Shown one piece after another: positions 1 to 5,504 of a DNA stretch of 5,504 nt. Numbering within the stretch: position 1 is the stretch's first letter; every line of letters starts with the position of its first letter. Under the pieces are notes generated by a model, which searched no databases, was not told the origin of the DNA, and saw only the letters and a list, made by a program, of their open reading frames with translations. Made by a program: the position numbers and the translations under genes. The DNA lies in the NCBI GenBank assembly GCA_023227695.1, contig JALNVE010000222.1, positions 1-5,504 of the forward strand, read 5' to 3'. This DNA comes from Paludibacteraceae bacterium (lineage in GTDB: Bacteria > Bacteroidota > Bacteroidia > Bacteroidales > Paludibacteraceae).

Positions 1-599
1 GTATAGGAAATATCTCCATCTGCTACTTTTTTAATCAGCTTCTCTTCATCTTCCTCATTAGATACTGTACGAATAATAATACCACCACCTATTTCTTCAT
101 TTAAGTTTTTCAAGCGTTCATGATATTTGGAATTTTCCACCACATAGACTTCTTTTCCAATCAGTTGCGTCACATCATTCAAAAGTTTCTTCTTCTTGTT
201 TTTCTTCTGAACAAGCACCTGATTTGTCACATATTCATGATTTGTATAGCGTACTTTTTGCTTATAATTGTTATTAATCAGCAACGGATAGGCAATCAGA
301 TCCACCTCATCGTTTGCCAACAAATCAACCAAGCCATCCATATCGTTTGCTGTGACAACCTCCAATTTCAAATCTCTTGATTTTGCAAATTTGGAGGCCA
401 TTTCATACTCATATCCCATATCCTCTCCTTTATAGTTGAAATAGGAAGTTGAGCGAGACAAAGTACCAACCTTTAACACGCCCGTATCAAGAGTAAACGC
501 AATATCATCAGAGAAGGAGAAAACAGATTGAGATTGTTTTCTTCCACATGACCCGAAAATCAAAGATAATGAAAGGAGTAGAAGACAAAGTTTATTCAT
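1..599 (-). CDS. MltF-like lipoprotein, solute-binding domain (partial, 3' end outside window)
   Basis: This frame is open from an ATG at 599 to the left edge (199 codons) without a stop, so the C-terminus is missing. The N-terminus is a lipoprotein signal: MNK, a Leu/Ser-rich hydrophobic stretch, then FGSC with the lipidated Cys at residue 18. From about residue 41 it reads as a family 3 extracellular solute-binding domain (SBP_bac_3): VLKVGTLSRSTSYF, then GYEYEMASKFA at 62-72, then a DLIAYPLL strand; DGDISY at the edge matches the place where MltF proteins continue into the second lobe. In the MltF family this domain regulates a C-terminal lytic transglycosylase (SLT) domain that cleaves peptidoglycan at the outer membrane. 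That catalytic domain would lie beyond the window, so a stand-alone binding protein remains possible, although the GYEYEMA-type motif and the lipoprotein signal favour MltF. The gene lies 75 bp downstream of the esterase gene and has its own candidate promoter. Confidence 0.85.
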   Translation of the reverse strand, partial: MNKLCLLLLSLSLIFGSCGRKQSQSVFSFSDDIAFTLDTGVLKVGTLSRSTSYFNYKGEDMGYEYEMASKFAKSRDLKLEVVTANDMDGLVDLLANDEVDLIAYPLLINNNYKQKVRYTNHEYVTNQVLVQKKNKKKKLLNDVTQLIGKEVYVVENSKYHERLKNLNEEIGGGIIIRTVSNEEDEEKLIKKVADGDISY

Positions 600-629
600 G
601 GCAACGTGTTTTTTTGTATCTTGAACGAC

Positions 630-659
630 TAAAGATACCAAAGTTTCATAGAAAGGCAA
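630..659 (-). promoter_or_regulatory. Candidate Bacteroidetes-type promoter for the MltF-like gene
   Basis: On the minus strand, TATCTTTA at 637-630 matches 7 of 8 positions of the Bacteroidetes -7 element TAnnTTTG. A TTG at 659-657 lies 19 bases upstream, the expected spacing for the -33 element. Transcription would start near 625, about 26 bases before the ATG at 599. Both motifs are short and the DNA is AT-rich, so this is suggestive only. Readthrough from the esterase gene upstream is also possible, because no convincing terminator separates the two genes. Confidence 0.4.
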
Positions 660-674
660 TGGGCAGAACATCTG

Positions 675-1790
675 CTATTCAGCAGTCCAACCCGTAATAG
701 ACGAGATGAAGGGAACAAGCTCTGATGACATTTTCTTCTGCTGAGATGCAGATGGGTGCCAATCAGCACCATAGCCTAAGCTTCCGTCATGAGGAGCAAA
801 GTCAAATCGATAAATGTTATTATCACCTGAATTTTTCAAATCCAAAGCAATTCTATCTAGAATAGCACGCAACTCCTCCAATCCTGCACCCGGTTGCACC
901 ATACAACCTGACAGCATAACAATTTTCGTAGAAGGATAGTTTGCCCTAATCTGAGAAATGAAATTGCGATAGGCTTTCTCAAACAAATCCAAACGATAAC
1001 CTGTTGTGCTTAAATCGTTTGTTCCTAAATTCAAACATAATAGATCAGGAACAAAACGGGAGAAATCCCACTGCGTATTTTCTTCCGAAATAAGTACATT
1101 CTTATATACAACCGGCATCGGACGTTCTGAGCCTTCTGGCTTATCATCAAAATTTCGATACACACCTATTCCCGAACGGGCTACCACCATCATCTCGGCA
1201 TCAAAAGCTTTAGCCGTTAGAGCTGCATAACCCTTTATGAAATTTGAAGTGGAGTCATTGAATGTGTCCTCTTTTTTTGCAGCCTCAACACCGTATGCAC
1301 AAGTGATAGAATTTCCAACAAACTCTATTTTATGTTTTTTTCGAGACAACGGCATCACTTCAGAACCTGGAGTCAAAACAAACCCATAAAATTCAGGTTT
1401 TACAAACAAGCCTTCAGAGACAAGGGTTACCTCCACAATATGGTTTCCTTGCTTCAATCCCGTCGACAAACGGTAAAGGCTATCTGCACCACATTCGGCA
1501 GAATTGAATTTCACAGGTTCTTTCCCATCTATGCTGACCGTATAATATCCAGCATTGGGTTTCAATTTTATATTAATATCGGTTCCATTATAAGCCAATC
1601 GGATTCGGGAACCAGGATAATCTAACCTTACAAAACTACTATCAGAAAATAAGAATCGGCCTTCATATTGAATATGAGGATCTTTTACAAATACATTTAA
1701 GTTCTGATTTTCAGAACATGCAGTAAGAAAACCTACCAAAAGAAAAAAAATTATGATTGATTGAAAAGCCTTCATATTTCTATTTTTCAT
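675..1790 (-). CDS. CE2-like SGNH/GDSL acetyl esterase lipoprotein
   Basis: A 371-residue secreted esterase. The signal peptide ends in the lipobox LTAC (Cys25), so it is probably an outer-membrane lipoprotein. Residues about 38-142 resemble the beta-sandwich N-terminal domain of carbohydrate esterase family 2. Residues 154-370 are the SGNH hydrolase domain: block I is GNSIT with the nucleophile Ser161, block II has Gly207 in ARSGIG, block III is GTND (256-259) with oxyanion-hole Asn258, and block V is DWHPS with Asp343 and His345. All catalytic positions are present, so it should be active. CE2 enzymes remove O-acetyl groups from xylan, mannan or other glycans; the substrate here cannot be read from sequence. 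The frame extends to a TTG at 1799 that overlaps the upstream stop, but ATG 1790 gives a normal signal peptide; ATG 1775 is another option. It lies 5 bp after the DUF4294 gene and is probably co-transcribed with it. Confidence 0.88.
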   Translation of the reverse strand: MKNRNMKAFQSIIIFFLLVGFLTACSENQNLNVFVKDPHIQYEGRFLFSDSSFVRLDYPGSRIRLAYNGTDINIKLKPNAGYYTVSIDGKEPVKFNSAECGADSLYRLSTGLKQGNHIVEVTLVSEGLFVKPEFYGFVLTPGSEVMPLSRKKHKIEFVGNSITCAYGVEAAKKEDTFNDSTSNFIKGYAALTAKAFDAEMMVVARSGIGVYRNFDDKPEGSERPMPVVYKNVLISEENTQWDFSRFVPDLLCLNLGTNDLSTTGYRLDLFEKAYRNFISQIRANYPSTKIVMLSGCMVQPGAGLEELRAILDRIALDLKNSGDNNIYRFDFAPHDGSLGYGADWHPSASQQKKMSSELVPFISSITGWTAE

Positions 1791-1795
1791 GAGAA

Positions 1796-2398
1796 TCAAA
1801 GCTGTCCGGCTTCTACCAAAATAATGACACGTTCTACAATTTTATCCTCATCATCTTTATCATAATTCGCCTTCAAGTCGGCGCCGAACAATCTGGCAAA
1901 GCCTTGCCAGAAGAATGCACGAAATCCGCCTCTATATTGTTTAATCAACTCGTATGAAGTCTGTTCACACTCTCTGTCCACCAAACGGATAAGCATCTTG
2001 CCTTGAGAAAGCGTCAACTTCTTCAACTGAGGTTCATATTTACCAATCAAATCATCCTCCTTCGATTTCATATATGCCTTTTTGCCCTTCTCATCCGGAA
2101 TTTTTTCCAATTCAGCATTTATCTCCGCTAAAGTCCTACCAATAGCCTTTGCATAAGGCAATGTACGTTTTACATCACGGACTGTACGCCAATAGAACTT
2201 CTCCTGTTGTTTTGATTTAAAATGTAAAATAGGGAACACGTAAACCGGTGGTAATAAAAGCTGAGGTATTGTATCTCCATCTTCAATATAGGCAGAAACC
2301 ACATTATCCACAGTCACCATTACATCCTGAGCCTTAATTTGTAAAGAGACAAAAATCAAAGAAAAGGACACTATAATATATTTTATTATCTTTGCCAT
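1796..2398 (-). CDS. DUF4294 family secreted protein
   Basis: A 200-residue protein of unknown function. The N-terminus (MAKIIKYIIVSFSLIF...IKAQ) is a Sec signal peptide with likely cleavage after Ala23, leaving Gln24 as the mature N-terminus, so it is periplasmic or outer-membrane associated. The mature part fits DUF4294: a short beta-rich start with DGDTIP (41-45 region) and PPVYVFP (50-56), then a charged helical region from about 63 to 175 with the conserved LSQGKMLIRLVDRE (130-143) and the YRGGFRAFFWQGFARLFG segment (155-172), and an acidic DKDDEDK near the C-terminus. The frame is open upstream to a TTG at 2425, but that codon overlaps a perfect -7 promoter element and would spoil the signal peptide, so ATG 2398 is chosen. 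It is the first gene of a probable operon with the esterase. I know of no assigned biochemical role for this family. Confidence 0.85.
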   Translation of the reverse strand: MAKIIKYIIVSFSLIFVSLQIKAQDVMVTVDNVVSAYIEDGDTIPQLLLPPVYVFPILHFKSKQQEKFYWRTVRDVKRTLPYAKAIGRTLAEINAELEKIPDEKGKKAYMKSKEDDLIGKYEPQLKKLTLSQGKMLIRLVDRECEQTSYELIKQYRGGFRAFFWQGFARLFGADLKANYDKDDEDKIVERVIILVEAGQL

Positions 2399-2422
2399 GA
2401 ACAAATAATATGAGTTTACCTG

Positions 2423-2430
2423 CAAATATA
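2423..2430 (-). promoter_or_regulatory. -7 promoter element for the DUF4294-esterase operon
   Basis: The minus strand reads TATATTTG, a perfect match to the Bacteroidetes -7 consensus TAnnTTTG. It lies 24 bases before the ATG at 2398, so the leader would be about 20 bases long. No clear TTTG -33 element is present at 19-21 bases upstream, where the sequence is AT-rich (TTTTACCGC...AATAAT); weak -33 elements are common in this phylum. The rest of the divergent intergenic region (2399-2491) is AT-rich, and I found no equally good promoter for the plus-strand gene. Confidence 0.5.
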
Positions 2431-2491
2431 ATTATTTATAGCGGTAAAATATTATTCATTAAGAATTTATAATTTCTACTTGGCAAAATTT

Positions 2492-3298
2492 ATGCGTTTT
2501 TTGTTTTTTTTATCTGTTTTGTTATACTGTTTAGGTGTGTTTGCTAATCATCAAAACAGATTTAGGGTATCTGATCCTAAGAATTTGGCATTGGGAAAAA
2601 CGTCATCTAATTCGGGATATGTTCTCAATCCAGCTGTTTCTGTTTTATGCCGAAGCCCCAATTTGTATATCAGCTATCTAAATCTCTATCAACAGAAAGA
2701 ATTGGGAAGTTGGAAATGCGGATACATCTACCCTGGCAGTTATTTGCACACATTTACCTCTATCGAAAGTTTTGGTTACGAGCATTACAGAGAGCTTCAT
2801 TTCTCTTTGGGAATGGCCAAAAGATTATCTGCAAAATTGGCTCTTGGTTATCAGCTTCACCTTTTCGATTTTTATTTTACGGGATGCGAAGAAAATGAAT
2901 TTCTATTATCGGCAGACATCGGAACGCTGTTTGTCTTGAACAGGAAATTCAAGTTCGGGCTTTGGGTTCAAAACCTATTGAAGAGGAACCTGAATGGAGT
3001 AGAGAATTACTTCGCAGACTTTCCTATCTCAGGACTATTAAGTTCCAATATCGCCATTGGCGACAACTCTGAATGGAGCCTGGAAATCGTCAACAGCGAC
3101 TTAAAAGATTGGGACATTCGAAATGGGTTGGAATATCAGATGGAGATGTTCTGCATTCGATGCGGTTTTGCAACAAAACCATTCTCCCCTACTTTAGGTT
3201 TCGGATTTAAACTTCACGATTTTTCGTTGGATGTTGGAGGTGATTTTCACAAACAATTAGGTTATTCTTTTTCATTAGGTATTAAGGTCGATTTTTAA
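2492..3298 (+). CDS. Secreted PorV/PorQ-like outer-membrane beta-barrel protein (hypothetical)
   Basis: A 268-residue protein. MRFLFFLSVLLYCLGVFA is a Sec signal peptide with cleavage predicted after Ala18. The early mature segment DPKNLALGKTSSN...NPAVS (28-50) resembles the LALGgA...NPA signature at the start of PorV/PorQ-type barrels, relatives of FadL. The rest alternates hydrophobic and polar residues in short strands (for example LHFSLGMAKRL, KLALGYQLHLF, KFGLWVQNLL, SPTLGFGFKL), and it ends in a strand with terminal Phe (YSFSLGIKVDF), the usual C-terminal signal of outer-membrane barrels. In type IX secretion PorV acts as a shuttle; nothing here ties this protein to that system. The frame could begin at TTG 2480, but ATG 2492 begins a clean signal peptide. 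It is followed after 41 bp by the helix-hairpin-helix barrel gene on the same strand, so the two may form one unit. The family assignment is by resemblance only. Confidence 0.75.
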   Translation: MRFLFFLSVLLYCLGVFANHQNRFRVSDPKNLALGKTSSNSGYVLNPAVSVLCRSPNLYISYLNLYQQKELGSWKCGYIYPGSYLHTFTSIESFGYEHYRELHFSLGMAKRLSAKLALGYQLHLFDFYFTGCEENEFLLSADIGTLFVLNRKFKFGLWVQNLLKRNLNGVENYFADFPISGLLSSNIAIGDNSEWSLEIVNSDLKDWDIRNGLEYQMEMFCIRCGFATKPFSPTLGFGFKLHDFSLDVGGDFHKQLGYSFSLGIKVDF

Positions 3299-3339
3299 AG
3301 TTTCAGTCGGCAAAATCTGTTTTACTTTCGTTTGTTTAT

Positions 3340-5358
3340 ATGAAAATATTTGTTCTGTTTTTACTATCCGTTTCATTATCTTTCCGTCTCGTTGGGCAAG
3401 ATGAGGAGTCTGACATTCTTATCGATTTAGGAGAATCGATCTCCGAAAACGAGGAGAATAAAATCAACATCGAAGAGTTGGAGGAGGAGCTGTCAGAAAT
3501 CGCTTTAAACAAAATTGACCTCAACAAGGCTACTATCACCGACTTGCTACGCATCCCTAACCTATCGGAAGCAGTGGCAGAAAGCATCTTAACACACAGG
3601 AAAAAGTTCGGATTTTTCTTCAGCCTTTACGAACTAAAATACGTTCCGCTTCTCAACTTGGAAAAGATAAAATCCATTCTTCCATACATCTACATCCCAG
3701 ATAGTGACGAACGAAAAATAACCCAAAGATTAAAACCGATGAAAAATGAAATTCAGCTTCGATACGACCGCACTTTAGAAACAAAAGAGGGCTATAAAGA
3801 GGCTGATCCTGAGTCGAAAAAAAACAAATATATTGGAGACCCGAACCACTATTACCTGAAGTACAAATTGCAATGTGCCAATCTTATACAGGCTGGTTTT
3901 GCTGGCGAAAAAGACGCAGGCGAAGCCATTTGTGATCATGACAACAAAGTTTTCGATTTTACCTCCGCACACTTACAGATCAACGACATCAGCATCTTCA
4001 AAAGGATCTGCATAGGCGATTACAAAGCTAATTTCGGACAAGGACTCGTAATCGGAACAAGTTCCATTATCGGAAAATCAAACAACGTACTCAACTCGAT
4101 GACGAGAAACCGTGGCATCATAAAATATTCGTCTGTTGGAGAGAGTGGATTTATGCGCGGCGGTGGATTTACCATCCAACTTTCCAACTGGGAAACAACC
4201 CTTTTTGCGTCTCACAAAAAGATCGACACAAACATCTCAGAAGATAGCGTCATCACCTCATTCAAAAGCGACGGACTGCACCGAACCGACAACGAGATCA
4301 AGAAAGAGCGAAACACAACAGAGACTATTTTCGGAGGAAACCTCACATATAACCAACCTACTTATCACATTGGAGCTACCTTTCTGCATTATCGTTATGG
4401 AGATTCACTTCAGCCTGCCGATGTTGCTTACAATCAATTCAAACTGCAGCAAACAGATCGGCATTGGAACGCAGGCATCGATTACGAATTTCGTAAATAT
4501 AAGATGAATTTCTTTGGAGAGATGGCGACAGACAATAGTAGACGATGGGCACTCTTGAACGGCTGTAAAATCATACCCAGTTCACGAATCGGCATACTTC
4601 TGCTATATAGGAATTATGCACCCGAATATCAGGCCAATTTTGCCAATGGTTTTGGGGAGGGTAAAATTGAAAACGAAGAGGGTCTTTATTTAGGCTGCGA
4701 AATGAAACCTATCAAACGCGTGATACTCTCCTTTTATGCTGATGTGTTTCGTTTTCCTTGGCTAAAATTCAACGTGGACAAATGCTATTCTTCGGGTCAC
4801 GATTATCTCGTTTACACCTCATTTCTACTGGCAAAAGAGACAAATCTATACTTGAAACTGAAAGGCAAAAATGTAGAAAAAAATGACATTGAAGGAACTA
4901 TATCCGACAATATCCGGAGGTCTCTTCGTTGCGGTCTAAAAAACAAATCTCTTTTCAACATGGAGACCCACACTCTATTCGAAGTTAATTTTCACGATGC
5001 AAAAGGAGTTCAGGAGACATACGGTTGGGCAGCAGCACAAGACATTTCTTTCAAAATTCGAAAGCCTCAACTAAAACTTTCTTTCAGATACGCATACTTC
5101 CATGCACCTGATTACGACAACCGCATATACATCTATGAGAAGGATATTCTTTATGTATTCTCCATTCCTGCCTATTACGGCATAGGACATAGGCTTTGCC
5201 TCAACGCACAATACAATTTGTGCAATACTATTTCGCTCTATCTAAAATACGCGATTTCCATCTATGCTGATGGTAGAGAGAGTATCAGTTCGGGATTGGA
5301 AGAGATAAAAGGAAACCACACCTCTGTTGTAAAGGCGTTGGTAAGGATGAGTTTTTGA
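3340..5358 (+). CDS. Helix-hairpin-helix (ComEA-like) protein with C-terminal outer-membrane barrel
   Basis: A 672-residue exported protein. A signal peptide ends near residue 19 (FRLVG|Q). An acidic linker follows (about 21-55, rich in Glu and Asp). Residues 56-117 form a tandem helix-hairpin-helix module of the ComEA/SLBB-associated type: IDLNKATITDLLRIPNLSEAVA, then ILTHRKKFGFF, then the second hairpin SLYELKYVPLL...ILPYI. From about 130 to the end the protein is rich in amphipathic beta-strands with many aromatic residues and finishes in VVKALVRMSF, a typical outer-membrane barrel end. GDYKANFGQGLVIGTSS (226-242) and GFMRGGGFTIQL (270-281) recall conserved segments of large Bacteroidetes proteins annotated only as helix-hairpin-helix domain-containing. 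ComEA binds DNA during uptake; whether this protein touches DNA is unknown, as HhH modules of this kind also occur in proteins not shown to bind it. ATG 3340 is the only sensible start. The frame is intact although an insertion sequence ends just downstream. Confidence 0.87.
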   Translation: MKIFVLFLLSVSLSFRLVGQDEESDILIDLGESISENEENKINIEELEEELSEIALNKIDLNKATITDLLRIPNLSEAVAESILTHRKKFGFFFSLYELKYVPLLNLEKIKSILPYIYIPDSDERKITQRLKPMKNEIQLRYDRTLETKEGYKEADPESKKNKYIGDPNHYYLKYKLQCANLIQAGFAGEKDAGEAICDHDNKVFDFTSAHLQINDISIFKRICIGDYKANFGQGLVIGTSSIIGKSNNVLNSMTRNRGIIKYSSVGESGFMRGGGFTIQLSNWETTLFASHKKIDTNISEDSVITSFKSDGLHRTDNEIKKERNTTETIFGGNLTYNQPTYHIGATFLHYRYGDSLQPADVAYNQFKLQQTDRHWNAGIDYEFRKYKMNFFGEMATDNSRRWALLNGCKIIPSSRIGILLLYRNYAPEYQANFANGFGEGKIENEEGLYLGCEMKPIKRVILSFYADVFRFPWLKFNVDKCYSSGHDYLVYTSFLLAKETNLYLKLKGKNVEKNDIEGTISDNIRRSLRCGLKNKSLFNMETHTLFEVNFHDAKGVQETYGWAAAQDISFKIRKPQLKLSFRYAYFHAPDYDNRIYIYEKDILYVFSIPAYYGIGHRLCLNAQYNLCNTISLYLKYAISIYADGRESISSGLEEIKGNHTSVVKALVRMSF

Positions 5359-5384
5359 AAAACACAAGTATTTCTTATAATCTT

Positions 5385-5504
5385 AGCTGGATTCAAGCGG
5401 ACAATGCAACCTCATTTAAATCCAAGTTTGTCAATTGTTTAAATTTTTGTAAAGGAGTCATATACCCTAATCTTTTCCTCGGTCTCGAGTTTAAGATGTT
5501 TTGA
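5385..5504 (-). mobile_element. End of an IS30-family insertion sequence (rest outside window)
   Basis: The presence of an IS30-type transposase C-terminus at the right edge marks the 3' end of an insertion sequence that continues beyond the window. In this family the terminal inverted repeat lies at or just after the transposase stop, and the minus-strand string GTTGCATTGTCCGCTTGAATCC spans the stop as would be expected. The exact outer boundary cannot be fixed without the other end; it should fall between 5359 and 5393, and 5385 is an estimate. Confidence 0.65.
5393..5504 (-). CDS. IS30-family transposase, C-terminal fragment (partial, 5' end outside window)
   Basis: Reading the minus strand from 5503 gives 36 codons and a TGA at 5395-5393: QNILNSRPRKRLGYMTP, then LQKFKQLTNLDLNEVALSA. 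The NxRPRKRLGYxTP motif is the hallmark end of the DDE catalytic region in IS30-family transposases, just after the final catalytic Glu, and the VALSA tail resembles the ends of Bacteroidetes members of that family. Such transposases are usually 300-400 residues long, so about 90% of the gene lies outside the window. It is convergent with the helix-hairpin-helix gene, 34 bp away. Whether the whole element is intact cannot be judged here, but the visible part has no frameshift or early stop. Confidence 0.88.
   Translation of the reverse strand, partial: QNILNSRPRKRLGYMTPLQKFKQLTNLDLNEVALSA

Noticed and set aside
120..380. Plus-strand open frame of 86 codons
   Set aside because: It lies entirely antisense to the MltF-like gene, whose lipoprotein signal and solute-binding motifs are clear; the plus-strand product resembles nothing I recognise.
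663..685. Two overlapping small inverted repeats (GCAGA-ACA-TCTGC and CTGCT-ATTC-AGCAG) near the esterase stop, considered as a terminator
   Set aside because: The stems are only 5 bp, they exclude each other, and no T-run follows in the direction of transcription.
1006..1625. Two plus-strand frames (1006-1230 and 1332-1625)
   Set aside because: Both are antisense shadows of the esterase, which has all SGNH blocks in its own frame.
2482..3318. The string GGCAAAAT occurs just before both plus-strand genes (2482-2489 and 3309-3316), considered as a shared regulatory site
   Set aside because: Eight bases in AT-rich DNA can recur by chance, and the distances to the two start codons differ (2 versus 23 bases).
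3301..3330. TACTTTCG at 3323-3330 considered as a -7 promoter element for the HhH-barrel gene
   Set aside because: It matches 7 of 8 positions, but transcription would start about 5 bases before the ATG and the only upstream candidate (TTTC) is poorly placed; co-transcription with the upstream gene is simpler.
3336..3972. Minus-strand frames at 3336-3587 and 3775-3972
   Set aside because: They are antisense to the HhH-barrel gene, and their Ser-rich or Phe/Val-rich compositions are what the reverse of its acidic and Lys-rich codons would give.
4136..4507. Plus-strand frame of 123 codons inside the HhH-barrel gene
   Set aside because: It is an out-of-frame shadow; the host frame is continuous and has the barrel pattern throughout this region.
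5359..5392. Gap between the HhH-barrel gene and the transposase fragment, searched for a terminator
   Set aside because: No stem longer than 3-4 bp and no T-run following a hairpin on either strand.

Overview
The window looks like a chromosomal segment of a Bacteroidota bacterium, most likely from the order Bacteroidales. The reasons are an AT-rich base composition, no Shine-Dalgarno sequences at most starts, matches to the Bacteroidetes -7 promoter element (TAnnTTTG), a DUF4294 protein (a family known from this phylum), lipoprotein signals of Bacteroidetes style, and an IS30-type transposase end of the kind common in Bacteroides and its relatives.

Layout. The left half (1-2398) is read on the minus strand. 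From its 5' side it carries a small secreted DUF4294 protein, then, 5 bp further, a CE2-like SGNH/GDSL esterase lipoprotein. After a 75 bp gap with its own candidate promoter comes the N-terminal half of an MltF-like lipoprotein that runs off the left edge. A divergent intergenic region (2399-2491) separates this block from the right half. There, two plus-strand genes lie 41 bp apart: a secreted protein of PorV/PorQ-like outer-membrane barrel character, and a 672-residue protein with an N-terminal ComEA-like helix-hairpin-helix module followed by what looks like an outer-membrane beta-barrel. At the right edge (5393-5504, minus strand) is the C-terminal end of an IS30-family transposase, so an insertion sequence ends about 30 bp from the stop codon of the helix-hairpin-helix gene.

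How the genes fit together. All five non-mobile genes encode exported products, either lipoproteins or proteins with signal peptides, so this is a cell-envelope neighbourhood. MltF-like proteins act on peptidoglycan, the CE2-like enzyme probably deacetylates a glycan, and DUF4294 has no known function. The most intriguing unit is the plus-strand pair at 2492-5358: a potential DNA-binding fold fused to a barrel, with a second barrel-like protein directly upstream. A role in DNA handling at the outer membrane is a hypothesis, not something the sequence proves.

For three genes the longest open frame begins at a TTG, but an internal ATG with a better signal peptide is preferred; the shorter coordinates are given. 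There is no rRNA, tRNA or CRISPR array, and no gene-free stretch longer than 300 bases.
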